From assembly GCA_958496175.1 (NCBI GenBank), contig OY292280.1:22072001-22136000 (forward strand): a DNA stretch of 64,000 bases, written 5' to 3'. Positions 24,566 through 34,565 of the stretch are shown here, one piece after another (position 1 is the first letter of the stretch; each line of letters starts with the position of its first letter). The notes below the pieces were generated by a model. The model made no database searches. It was not told the origin of the DNA and was given only the letters and a program-made list of their open reading frames with translations. The stretch comes from Sisyra terminalis. Its lineage: Eukaryota > Arthropoda > Insecta > Neuroptera > Sisyridae. The translations under genes and the position numbers were made by a program.

Positions 24566-27500
24566 TTTAAAGAAGGTGACTTTTCATTATGAGGTCTAGT
24601 TTTCTCAACGGATTCTGAATTAAGGCTATCAAGTGAAATATAATAGGAAAAAAATTTTGTCCTGTGTGCCAAAAGACACCCGCAATATCGTTTCAAACTT
24701 TCAAAAAGGACAATTTTCTAATGCATAAAAAGGACATAAGGGATGTTTTCCTCCCTAAATTAAAGTTGAATATTATAAACTAAACCATTCTTAACCACTA
24801 TGCAAAAAATAAAAAGCATTTGTTACGTATATCTTTGGAAAATTGAAACTGGAAATTAAATTGTTGAAAGTCTAAGCGAAAAAATTCGACTGATATTGGG
24901 TCATTTAAAGAAGGTGACTTTTCATTATGAGGTCTAGTTTTCTCAACGGATTCTGAATTAAGCTTATCAAGTGAAATATAATAGGAAAACAATTTTGTCC
25001 TGTGTGCCAAAAGACACCCGCAATATCGTTTCAAACTTTCAAAAAGGACAATTTTCTAATGCATAAAAAGGACATAAGGGATGTTTTCCTTCACTTAATT
25101 AAAGTAGAATATTATAAACTAAACCATTCTTAACCACTATGCAAAAAATAAAAAGCATTTGTTACGTATATCTTTAGAAAATTGAAACTGGAAATTAAAT
25201 TGTTGAAAGTCTAAGCGAAAAAATTCGACTGATATTGGGTCATTTAAAGAAGGTGACTTTTCATTATGAGGTCTAGTTTTCTCAACGGATTCTGAATTAA
25301 GCTTATCAAGTGAAATATAATGTGAAAACAATTTTGTCCTGTGTGCCAAAAGACACCCGCAATATCGTTTCAAACTTTCAAAAAGGACAATTTTCTAATG
25401 CATAAAAAGGACATAAGGGATGTTTTCCTTCACTTAATTAAAGTAGAATATTATAAACTAAACCATTCTTAACCACTATGCAAAAAATAAAAAGCATTTG
25501 TTACGTATATCTTTAGAAAATTGAAACTGGAAATTAAATTGTTGAAAGTCTATGCGAAAAAATTCTACTGATATTGGGTCATTTAAAGAAGGTGACTTTT
25601 CATTATGTGGTCTAGTTTTCTCAACGGATTTTGAAATAAGGCTATCAAGTGAAATATAATAGGAAAAAAATTTTGTCCTGTGTGCCAAAAGACACCCGCA
25701 ATATCGTTTCAAACTTTCAAAAAGGACAATTTTCTAATGCATAAAAAGGACATAAGGGATGTTTTCCTCACTAAATTATAGTTGAATAATATAAACTAAA
25801 CCATTCTTTACCACTATGCAAAAAATAAAAAGCATTTGTTACGTATATCTTTGAAAAATTGAAACTGGAAATTAAATTGTTGAAAGTCTAAGCGAAAAAA
25901 TTCGACTGATATTGGGTCACTTAAAGAAGGTGACTTTTCATTATGAGGTCTAGTTTTCTCAACGGATTCTGAATAAAGGCTCTCAAGTGAAATATAATAG
26001 GAAAACAATTTTGTCCTGTGTGCCAAAAGACACCCGCAATATCGTTTCAAACTTTCAAAAAGGACAATTTTCTAATGCATAAAAAGGGCATAAGGGATGT
26101 TTTCCACACTAAATTAAAGTTGAATATTATAAACTAAACCATTCTTAACCACTATGCAAAAAATAAAAAGCATTTGTTACGTACATCTTTGGAAAATTGA
26201 AACTGGAAATTAAATTGATGAAAGTCTATGCGAAAAAATTCGACTGATATTGGGTCATTTAAAGAAGGTGACTTTTCATTATGAGGTCTAGTTTTCTCAA
26301 CGGATTCTGAATTAAGGCTATCAAGTGAAATATAATAGGAAAAAAATTTTGTCCTGTGCGCCAAAAGACACCCGCAATATCGTTTCAAACTTTCAAAAAG
26401 GACAATTTTCTAATGCATAAAAAGGACATAAGGGATGTTTTCCTCACTAAATTAAAGTTGAATATTATAAACTAAACCATTCTTAACCACAATGCAAAAA
26501 ATAAAAAGCATTTGTTACGTACATCTTTGGAAAATTGAAACTGGAAATTAAATTGATGAAAGTCTATGCGAAAAAATTCGACTGATATTGGGTCATTTAA
26601 AGAAGGTGACTTTTCATTATGAGGTCTAGTTTTCTCAACGGATTCTGAATTAAGGCTATCAAGTGAAATATAATAGGAAAACAATTTTGTCCTGTGTGCC
26701 AAAAGACACCCGCAATATCGTTTCAAACTTTCTAAAAGGACAATTTTCTAATGCATAAAAAGGACATAAGGGATGTTTTCCTCACTAAATTAAAGTTGAC
26801 TATTATAAACTAAACCATTCTTAACCACTATGCAAAAAATAAAAAGCATTTGTTACGTATATCTTTGGAAAATTGAAACTGGAAATTAAATTGTTGAAAG
26901 TCTAAGCGAAAAAATTCGACTGATATTGGGTCACTTAAAGAAGGTGACTTTTCATTATGAGGTCTAGTTTTCTCAACGGATTCTGAATTAAGCTTATCAA
27001 GTGAAATATAATGTGAAAAAAATTTTGTCCTGTGTGCCAAAAGACACCCGCAATATCGTTTCAAACTTTCAAAAAGGACAATTTTCTAATGCATAAAAAG
27101 GACATAAGGGACGTTTTCCTCACTAAATTAAAGTTGAATATTATAAACTAAACCATTCTTAACCACTATGCAAAAAAATAAAAAGCATTTGTTACGTATA
27201 TCTTTAGAAAATTGAAACTGGAAATTAAATTGTTGAAAGTCTATGCGAAAAAATTCTACTGATATTGGGTCATTTAAAGAAGGTGACTTTTCATTATGAG
27301 GTCTAGTTTTCTCAACGGATTTTGAAATAAGGCTATCAAGTGAAATATAATAGGAAAAAAATTTTGTCCTGTGTGCCAAAAGACACTTGCAATATCGTTT
27401 CAATCTATCAAAAAGGACAATTTTCTAATGCATAAAAAGGACATAAGGAATGTTTTCCTCACTAAATTAAAGTTGAATATTATAAACTAAACCATTCTTA

Positions 27501-28558
27501 ACCACTATGCAAAAAATAAAAAGCATTTGTTACGTATATCTTTGGAAAATTGATACTGGAAATTAAATTGTTGAAAGTCTAAGCGAAAAAATTCGACTGA
27601 TATTGGGTCACTTAAAGAAGGTGACTTTTCATTATGAGGTCTAGTTTTCTCATCGGATTTTGAATTAAGGCTATCAAGTGAAATATAATAGGAAAAAAAT
27701 TTTGTCCTGTGTGCCAAAAGACACTTGCAATATCGTTTCAAACTTTCAAAAAGGACAATTTTCTAATGCATAAAAAGGGCATAAGGGATGTTTTCCTTCA
27801 CTAAATTAATGTAGAATATTATAAACTAATCCATTCTTAACCACTATGCAAAAAATAAAAAGCATTTATTGGAAAACTTTTAGGTCCTTGATCCTTTTTT
27901 TCAAGAAAACAAATTTGTATTTAAATAGCATTAGCTAGCACAATAGGTGAATTTTAAATATCGAAAAAACCATTAACGATATCGAAAACTTTAGGTTTTA
28001 TTGGATTTTTGTTTCGATCGTAACGTAATATTGCTACGGTGTGAATTTCTTCGAGAAATTCGACAAACATTTTTTTGAAAAAAATCGACGTACATTTGGT
28101 CGACGAAATAAAATTTCTCAGAAGAAAAAAAAAAAAGTTTTTCCCCTTAAGCTTTTCCGGGACCAAATTTATACCATCGATAGAGTAATTCAAGCGCTAT
28201 CGAATGAGCCTACTATCGTTAACCTACGATCGCTACAAATGGCTTTGAAGTTGGAAAAAGTGAAAAAAATCGCCAATTTAGGCCTATTTTTGGGATTCTT
28301 CAGAATTTCTGCCGAAAATTTTCGCCAAAAAAATGAAAAATTGTATAATTAAAAATGATTTTTAGGCTTCTCGGAGCGTAACTAAGCCATTCCCGAAATC
28401 CCATTTCACTAAATTCGAAAATTCGAGGTCCCCCCCCCAAAAAAAAAAAACCGAAAAAATTGACTTCAGGATATGTTTTTTAGGCCTCCCGTGACGTAAC
28501 TAAGCCATTCCCAGAGTCCTACTTCCCGAAAATCGAAAACTGGGTAATTTTTCGGGAA

Positions 28559-28616
28559 TGACGTCATTGGGTGGCGACGTATGTGTGACGTCATATATAT
28601 GAAAAGAGTGACGTCA
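28559..28616. promoter_or_regulatory. triple TGACGTCA (CRE-like) cluster, X copy 1
   Basis: Perfect TGACGTCA palindromes lie at 28559-28566, 28586-28593 and 28609-28616, with CATATATATGA between the second and third. TGACGTAA at 28490 adds a related site. CRE/ATF binding is established for this motif. Promoter activity here is inference. Confidence 0.45.
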
Positions 28617-28817
28617 CAAACCCATTGAGCAAAAATAAAATGAAAAATATATAGCATCATCGATCGATCATTTCGAACCCCGAAAGGTTGGAACTGTTCG
28701 ATCGAATATTTCGATGATACAATGTCTGGAATGAGGAATTAATGTTAATTAGATATATTATAAGCTGTAAGGAATAGAAATCAATTGTTAGAAATTATAA
28801 AAATCCGGGACCAATCG

Positions 28818-28878
28818 GGATGCGAACCAGGGACCTCGACTCCGAACAACAGCAACGGCGACCAAGACGACTCGGCTA
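28818..28878 (-). ncRNA. tRNA-like segment at X/Y' junction, copy 1
   Basis: On the minus strand TAGCCGAGTCG (28868-28878) resembles an A box with one mismatch, and GGTTCGCATCC (28818-28828) resembles a B box with one mismatch. They are spaced 50 nt apart, as in tRNA-Ser/Leu with a long variable arm. The stretch is GC-richer than its surroundings. Stem pairing is poor, so this is tRNA-derived rather than a working tRNA gene. Confidence 0.5.
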
Positions 28879-29687
28879 TCAGATGATATATGTAAATGAC
28901 CTTATAACTCATACATAAACAATTCTTACGAGATTTTCGGAAAATTGAAAAAAAAATTCGATCGATGGAGTTGGAATTTTCCAAAAATATTTTAACCATA
29001 GCTGCTCCATGTTAAAGTTGGAAAATTTTACTAAAAACATTGCAACATTTTAAGGTCCTTGATCCTTTTTTTCGAAAAAAACAACATTTGTATTTCAAAA
29101 GAATTTCTTCAGAAAATTAAAATGTATATATAAAAAAAATCGATAAGGAAATCAAAAAGTTAAGATATTTTTCGATATTGTCTTTATCGTATTATTCGAA
29201 AATCTATCGAAAAATATTGAACTTACCTTACTTACCTAATCGTTGCATTATCATAACTTTTCTTTGTATCTTAACTCTGAAATATAAAATTCAGGAGGAT
29301 GGGTGCGGAAAATCAAATTGAAACAATATGTTCAATTAACATAAATTTATTAATGTTAAATATCAATACAGTTTATAATAAATTACAATATTAGTTTTTC
29401 CATTATTACAATAGTTTATATAATTTATGTAAAAGTATCAATTATTATAATCATATAGAAATATTAAGTTAATTAAATTTTCTTGATTTACAGATATTTT
29501 CACTATTTATCACTAAAACCACTTTATCACTTAAACCACTTTATAACTTCACATTCACTGAATTATTAAAACACAATTTACAGCTCTGATTGTTATAGTA
29601 AATCCATTAGTGATTTTCTCGGTAGATATCAATTGTGGAAATGATATCCTTTATGAATTTGATGGATGATCCTCCAAAGATCCGCAT

Positions 29688-29918
29688 TTATTCCTCAAAC
29701 GTCCATTCGGAAATGAAGAACATCTCAACTCCAATGAATAATTCTCCGTTGTCATCGGTCAGCTTCTTCTGGAACGAAAAAATCAATAAATAATCAAAAA
29801 TCAATATTTGGAAGTCTCAAAAGTACAGCGACTTACCAATTATTTATCTCCCAACAAGATGATACATTCTTTAGCGCAAAAACAATGTCTTTGTCCTTAG
29901 TTTCTTGGTAATTTGGAT
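29688..29918 (-). pseudogene. exon remnants a and b, Y' copy 1
   Basis: Exon a is 29837-29918 (82 nt) and open in one frame throughout, including NYQETKDKDIVFALKNV and ending EINN before the GTAAGT donor. Exon b is 29688-29768 with a 26-codon frame and TAA. The 7-nt shorter exon a, shared with 35516-35597 and 53141-53222, looks ancestral because it lacks the stops of the 89-nt form. Even here a and b are out of frame when joined, so the one-base incompatibility is shared by every copy. I do not recognise the family. Confidence 0.5.
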
Positions 29919-30274
29919 CTGTAAAAATATATTTTATAATTATTTAAACAAATTATACTTTCTAGCTACATTAACATGTATAGGTACTAGGGAACATATA
30001 ATTTACATAATGAAAACATTGGTTGCTTCTGCATTTATTAACACAAAAGTCACTTCCAATTCTTTTTCATTTACCTATGTAGCATAGATTTAACACTTGT
30101 GGGAACGTCACTGGACTTTTTACATTTCACATTAAACATGCTGTGCAAATTTTTCCATATACAAAGCCCATTGAAGGTATGAAATTGTGCATCAATTTGG
30201 AGGCAGATGAAATCATCAAACCCTTCAATATTCAAGTGCTTCTAACTTCGTCAAATAGGTAAGGGATGACTTTG

Positions 30275-30322
30275 TAGCCGGGCTGATAAGTATGTTGAGG
30301 GAACAATCTCCGGGTTCGAACC
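30275..30322 (+). ncRNA. tRNA-like segment in Y', copy 1
   Basis: The plus strand carries TAGCCGGGCTG (a degenerate A box, 30275-30285) and a perfect GGTTCGAACC B box (30313-30322). The intervening AAGTATGTTGAGGGAACAAT resembles the spacer of the element at 2307-2360, so the two are relatives in opposite orientation. A second copy lies at 53579-53626. Confidence 0.5.
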
Positions 30323-30462
30323 TTGAAATTGCCATATGAAGGATATCCGTAGATGGTGTCCGGTCGCTGCTTATTGCTTAAATACATTTCTTACAGTTGT
30401 ATCTAGATACTCGAGGACCAATCTTTAAATGGAGTCATCAAAAAATGATCAAGACCTAACAT

Positions 30463-30709
30463 TTAATTATTTATGTCAATAGGAAATGAGGATTGTTTTC
30501 TGATAAATTTGTACAGTACCTGCAGCATTTCTTCGGACGTTTTCCAGATGATTTTCTGAAAAATAAACGATGGTAAGTGCAAGTGTTTTATTCCTGTAAA
30601 AAGTTGTTACTTTCAATTCGGAAAGGTTTGCAACTACCTTTGGGGCATAGACGGTATAGACCCAAAGAATAATAAGTGTCAATTTCACCAAACAATCGTT
30701 CCTATTCAT
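30463..30709 (-). CDS. candidate small secreted peptide gene, copy 1
   Basis: The ATG at 30707-30709 opens a signal-peptide-like N terminus. It has charged residues, then the hydrophobic run LTLIILWVYTV, and ends YAPK with likely cleavage after YA. Exon 1 (30638-30790) has an acceptor GGTTCCAG in front and a GTAGTT donor behind. An 82-nt intron (30556-30637, ending TTTATTTTTCAG) leads in frame to exon 2, reading KIIWKTSEEMLQ and on to TAA (30463-30465), about 54 residues in all. An 88-nt upstream intron (30791-30878, GTAAGT donor) implies a 5' UTR exon ending at 30879. If the coding intron is retained, the frame still runs 77 codons to 30476. A further donor at CTGCAG/GTACTG could extend it differently. 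The copy at 53767-54013 is identical in coding sequence while nearby non-coding positions differ. The mature part has no cysteine. The family is unknown. Confidence 0.42.
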
Positions 30710-30744
30710 AGTAGGTAAGTTTTATTCCGTTTTCACCGGAAAAT

Positions 30745-30873
30745 ATGCAGATTTCTGCTACTCTCCGGATCGATTTACTGGACGGCTATGCTGGAACCGG
30801 AGGTTTCGAATTCGATTGGCGAATGAGCCCAATATGTTTTGCTACCATAATAATTGGTTTTAATTTCTTTTAA
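30745..30873 (+). other. short open frame antisense to the secreted-peptide 5' region
   Basis: The plus strand has an ATG at 30745 and 42 codons, including RIDLLDGYAGTGGFEFDW, in a stretch clearly richer in G+C than its surroundings. It is open in both copies (54049-54177), with one replacement. It overlaps the 5' UTR exon and intron of the minus-strand candidate, so it may be only a shadow. Confidence 0.2.
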
Positions 30874-31020
30874 CTTACGTTGGCTCACATTTCCACTTAA
30901 TAACATGAACCCTCGATTCCGAATTTTAGCACCATGTGTTCAATCGATCAACGATTGCCTTCGACATTTGGAAATGATTGATTGATCGATCGATGATTTA
31001 CCTATATGTTTTTCCAATTA

Positions 31021-31490
31021 AATCATGGTTAAGGATGATTTAATCTTTAATATTCAACTCAATTTTGGCGAAACAAAACATCCCTTATATCCTTTTTATG
31101 CACTCGAAAATTGTCCTTTTTGAAACTTTGAAACGATATTGCGGGTGTCCTGTGGCACACAGGATAAAAATTTTTTCACTCCACATCTCACGTAAGGACA
31201 TTGTTTAATAATCCGTTGCGAAAATTAGCTGTAATAAGGAAAAGTCACCCCTCAAAAATGACCTTTTTTCAAGCCAATTTGGTGCAAGGGTTTTCACCTC
31301 CTTAATTTCCCAATTTAATTTTCCAAGGATCTAGTGAACCAATTCTTATGATTTTTTGCATCATGGTTAAGGATGATTTGATCTTTAATATTCAACTCAA
31401 TTTTGGCGAAACAAAACATCCCTTATATCCTTTTTAAGCACTCGAAAATTGTCCTTTTTGAAAATTTGAATCGATATTGCGATATTGGTT
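31021..31490 (+). repeat. inverted decayed satellite, copy 1 (about 1.4 monomers)
   Basis: This is the reverse complement of the satellite and its pre-array junction. CATCCCTTATATCCTTTTTA, AAAATTGTCCTTTTTGAAA and CGATATTGCGGGTGTCCTGT match the monomer. CACTCCACATCTCACGTAAG matches the pre-array edge. TCATGGTTAAGGATGA occurs at 31024 and again at 31361, a 337-bp period. The sequence is far more diverged than the arrays. Confidence 0.85.
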
Positions 31491-32280
31491 CGAAAAAAAC
31501 CTTTATTTAACGGTGTTACAGGCGATTGAAGATTGGATGGTTTTATGATTTTTTCTGCCACATGGATTGTCGATTTCATCCCTTAAACGAGCTTTGTTTT
31601 CGAAATAATTAGCACAGCTTGTATGGGAGGACTTAAACTTTCTGTTTGGATTTCTCCATTGTAAGTTTGTTCAATTTTTACCAGTTTCCATGTAGTCAAT
31701 TGCATCTCTTATGTGTGAAAAATCAAAAGCAGTAAGTTCATAATTCAGTTTTAAAATTATTGTTTCTTTTTCTAACATATATCTAATTTGTTAATAATTC
31801 GAATTGTTTAGAATTTTAAATTAAGACAACGCCAAAATGCATTCGACTTTTGTTGGAAGCTATGAGTACATCCACCTGACTCATAGGTGGCACTAAAAAC
31901 TTAAGGTGGTTCAATTGACATACATGTCAAAAGTTGACACGTTGTAGCATAGATGGAGGTACGATCATGTCAATGTGACAGCTTATTTTTGAAAGTTATT
32001 AGTTCTTATTTGACTTTAGTTTATCCAATTAAATTGAATATTTTATGTTATGGTTGTTTGAGCTGATGGCCAATGTTACATTTTAACTTCATAAAATCAG
32101 AATCGAATTAAATAAATGTGAAACAGATAATGTTTATTGTGAAATTGTAGGTATGGACGCAATGTTTATATGAGATTATATGTACTTTCTGTTACTTTGG
32201 TAGATATTTTCCAACGTTTAACAAACTAATGAACGACAAAAATGTATTTTTAAAATATATTTAAAAATAATTCATTCAGA

Positions 32281-32433
32281 GAAGAATCTAATCAAATCAT
32301 CTGTAAATGTAAGCCACTGGGAGTGCAGCTTAAGTATTGTGAATATCAGAAGAATATATCAATCCACGGGATAAACAGGAAGATAATAAAAGATCAGGTT
32401 TTGATCACCGAATTAGGCATAATAGCGACTTAA
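32281..32433 (+). pseudogene. open exon-like segment z, plus-strand copy
   Basis: After the acceptor ATTCATTCAG the frame runs 50 codons to TAA (32431-32433). It contains a C-x-C pair early on and KPLGVQLKYCEYQKN in the middle. No start codon or family is evident. It lies before exon a in the same sense. Confidence 0.25.
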
Positions 32434-32771
32434 ACCATGGTTGTAATTGAAAGTCCTCCTCATGGAGAGCTAATTTTTGCAATACAATTAAGAATGATTC
32501 AGTTTTAAATGGCAGCAATTTTCTGCGAAAGAAAACCATCTCTTATATCCTTTTTATGTACTTGAAAATTGTCCTTTTTGAAACTTTGAAAAAACAGCCC
32601 TTATCAGAAAAAGCAATCTTGCAACTTTGTTAATAAATGCAGAAGTTTAGCAATCATTGTTTCATTATGGAAATTATGTAAATGGGCTGCGCCATATGTT
32701 CCCCAGTCTACATGTTAATGTCCCTAAAAAATTACAATTTGTTTAAATATTAATAAAATATATTTTTACAG

Positions 32772-33017
32772 ATCCATACCAAGACATACTAAGAATCTGA
32801 GGCCCAAGACATTGTTTTTGCGCTGAAGAAAGTATCATCATTTTGGGAGATAAATGATTGGTAAGTCGCTGTACTTTTGAGACCTCCAAATATTTTATTA
32901 TTGATTTTTGATTATTTATTGATCTTTTCGTTCCAGAAGAAGCTGACCGATGACAACGGAGAATTATTCATTGGAGTTGAGATGTTCACCATTTCCGAAT
33001 GGACGTTTGAGGAATAA
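32772..33017 (+). pseudogene. exon remnants a and b, reverse Y copy 1
   Basis: Exon a is 32772-32860 (89 nt, ATATTTTTACAG acceptor, GTAAGT donor). Exon b is 32937-33017 (TTCGTTCCAG acceptor, TAA at 33015-33017). Exon a carries the in-frame stop typical of the long form. The 66-codon frame starting at 32950 reads exon b in another frame and is probably a shadow. Confidence 0.45.
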
Positions 33018-33428
33018 ATGTGGATCGTTGGAGGATCATCAAGCAAATTCCTGTGGGATATCATTTCCACAATTGATATCTACCGAGAAGATCACTAATG
33101 GATTTACTACAACAATCTGTGCTGTAAATTGTGTTTTAATAATTCAGTGAATGTGAAGTTATAAAGTGGTTTAAGTGATAAAGTGGTTTAAGTGATAAAT
33201 AGTGAAAATATCTGTAAATCAAGAAAATTTTACTAACTTTATATTTCTATATGATTTTAATAATTGATACTTTTACATAAATTATATAAACTCTTGTAAT
33301 AATGGATAAACTAATATTGTATTTTTTTATAAACTGTATTGATATTTAACATTAATAAATTTATTTTAATTGAACATATTGTTTCAGTTTGATTTTCCGC
33401 ACCCATCCTCTTGAATTTTATATTTCAG

Positions 33429-33469
33429 AGTTAAGATACAAAGAAAAGTTAAGATAATGCAACGAAGAG
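33429..33469 (+). pseudogene. exon remnant c, reverse Y copy 1
   Basis: TATTTCAG precedes 41 nt containing ATG (33457-33459), and GTAAGTAAGG follows. It is identical in layout to 361-401. Confidence 0.45.
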
Positions 33470-33484
33470 GTAAGTAAGGTAAAA

Positions 33485-34565
33485 ATGGTTAAAAATTTAA
33501 CCATAGGTGTTCCATGTTACGATCGGAAAAGATGTGAATCCACATTGGAAAACTTTTAGGTCCTTGATCCTTTTTTTCAAGAAAACAAATTTGTATTTAA
33601 ATAGCTTTAGCTAGCACAATAGGTGAATTTTAAATATCGAAAAAACCATTAACGATATCGAAAACTTTAGGTTTTATTGGATTTTTGTTTCGATCGTAAC
33701 GTAATATAGCTTTGGTGTGAATTTCATCGAGAAATTCGACAAACATTTTTTTGAAAAAAATCGACGTACATTTGGTCGACGAAATAAAATTTCTCAGAAG
33801 AGAAAAAAAAAAGTTTTTCCCCTTAAGCTTTTCCGGGACCAAATTTATACCATCGATAGAGTAATTCAAGCGCTATCGAATGAGCCTACTATCGTTAACC
33901 TACGATCTATAGTTATCGCTACAAATGGCTTTGAAGTTGGAAAAAGTGAAAAAAATCGCCGATTTAGACCTATTTTTGGGATTCTTCAGAATTTCGGCCG
34001 GAAAATTTTCGCCAAAAAAATGAAAAATTGTATAATTAAAAATGATTTTTAGGCTTCTCGGAGCGTAACTAAGCCATTCCCGAAATCCCATTTCACTAAA
34101 TTCGAAAATTCGAGGTCCCCCCCCCCAAAAAAAAAAACCGAAAAAATTGACTTCAGGATATGTTTTTTAGGCCTCCCGTGACGTAACTAAGCCATTCCCA
34201 GAGTCCTACTTCCCGAAAATCGAAAATTCGGTAATTTTTCGGGAATGACGTCATTGGGTGGCGACGTATGTGAGACGTCATATATATGAAAAGAGTGACG
34301 TCACAAAACCATTGAGCAAAAATAAAATGAAAAATATATAGCATCATCGATCGATCATTTCGAACCCCGAAAGGTTGGAACTGTTCGATCGAATATTTCG
34401 ATGATACAATGTCTGGAATGAGGAATTAATGTTAATTAGATATATTATAAGCTGTAAGGAATAGAAATCAATTATTAGAAATTATAAAAATCCGGGACCA
34501 ATCGGGATGCGAACCAGGGACCTCGACTCCGAACAACAGCAACGGCGACCAAGACGACTCGGCTA
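33485..34565 (+). repeat. X block, copy 2, with deletion of the palindrome centre before it
   Basis: Directly after the exon c donor, sequence equivalent to 58279 onward begins (AACCATAGGTGTTCCATGTT). The reverse X arm and the hairpin loop present in the next macro-unit are therefore absent here (about 1.5 kb). The rest of X is typical. TGACGTCA occurs at 34246-34253 and 34296-34303. The middle site has mutated to AGACGTCA. Confidence 0.85.
34505..34565 (-). ncRNA. tRNA-like segment at X/Y junction, copy 2
   Basis: The degenerate A box TAGCCGAGTCG is at 34555-34565 and the B-like GGTTCGCATCC at 34505-34515, on the minus strand. Confidence 0.5.

Larger units (their letters stand above)
5050..27868 (-). 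repeat. 338-bp satellite array 1 (about 67 monomers)
   Basis: Head-to-tail monomers of 338 bp (some 337 or 339) fill 22.8 kb without interruption. The first unit (5050-5160) is diverged and carries the pre-array transition. The last stops inside a monomer after AAAAGCATTT, joined to TTGGAAAAC of X. Minus-strand reading of most monomers gives a 78-codon open frame starting MKRYCGC. Monomers with GGTCAAG instead of GGTCTAG (for example the units starting near 7901, 11618, 15336, 16687 and 20404) gain a TGA. Most recurring variants I compared change amino acids, which argues against coding constraint. The array holds nested higher-order repeats. Confidence 0.97.
27869..28878 (+). repeat. X block, copy 1
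   Basis: X recurs at 33485-34565, 51186-52204 and 58251-59348, and reversed at 57130-58232. Its features in order are: a TTGGAAAACTTTTAGG start; an A/T-rich part open on both strands (plus frame 28041-28352 and minus frame 27954-28193); two 120-bp-spaced relatives of TAGGC-TC---CGTAACTAAGCCATTCCC (28362 and 28482); a C-run then A-run near 28433; three TGACGTCA sites; TCGATCGATCA palindromes near 28660; and a tRNA-like end. The frames are open in the other copies too, but they differ by replacements and lie opposite each other, so I do not call genes. Confidence 0.9.
28879..31020 (-). repeat. Y' block, copy 1
   Basis: The first 1.1 kb is a diverged paralogue of Y and keeps exons c, b and a. 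Beyond about 29990 it differs from Y and holds a tRNA-like element (plus strand) and a small secreted-peptide gene candidate. It recurs at 52205-54324 with a constant offset of 23304 over most of its length. The stretch 30880-31020 has a TGATTGATCGATCGATGA repeat and no gene. Confidence 0.85.
31491..33484 (+). repeat. reverse Y block, copy 1
   Basis: This is the inverted counterpart of Y (compare 34900-36760). Reading on the plus strand it carries the conserved ATGAAATCGACAAT-type module (31565 region, reversed), a variant hairpin cluster, segment z (32281-32433), a fossil satellite piece (32474-32588), exons a and b, and exon c. It ends just after the exon c donor, where the rest of the reverse arm is missing. 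Confidence 0.85.

Noticed and set aside
5198..27741. Treating each minus-strand 78-codon frame in the satellite as a gene family
   Set aside because: The frames are copied passively with the tandem monomer, several monomers carry the same TGA variant, variants are mostly replacements, and no start context, splice or signal features support coding.
5050..27868. CRISPR array
   Set aside because: Repeats are 338 bp and directly adjacent with no unique spacers, in a eukaryotic context.
28041..28352. Plus-strand K/F-rich frame of about 90-111 codons in X blocks and its opposite minus-strand partner
   Set aside because: Both strands are open over the same A/T-rich stretch, copies differ by many replacements and change length, and no domain is recognisable.
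30463..30709. Odorant-binding-protein-like first exons
   Set aside because: The signal peptide exon plus helix-like second exon is reminiscent in layout only; there are no conserved cysteines, so no family is assigned.
31397..31579. 60-codon minus-strand frame in the inverted relic (also at 54701)
   Set aside because: It spans decayed satellite sequence and has no gene-like features; identity between copies is explained by recent macro-unit duplication.
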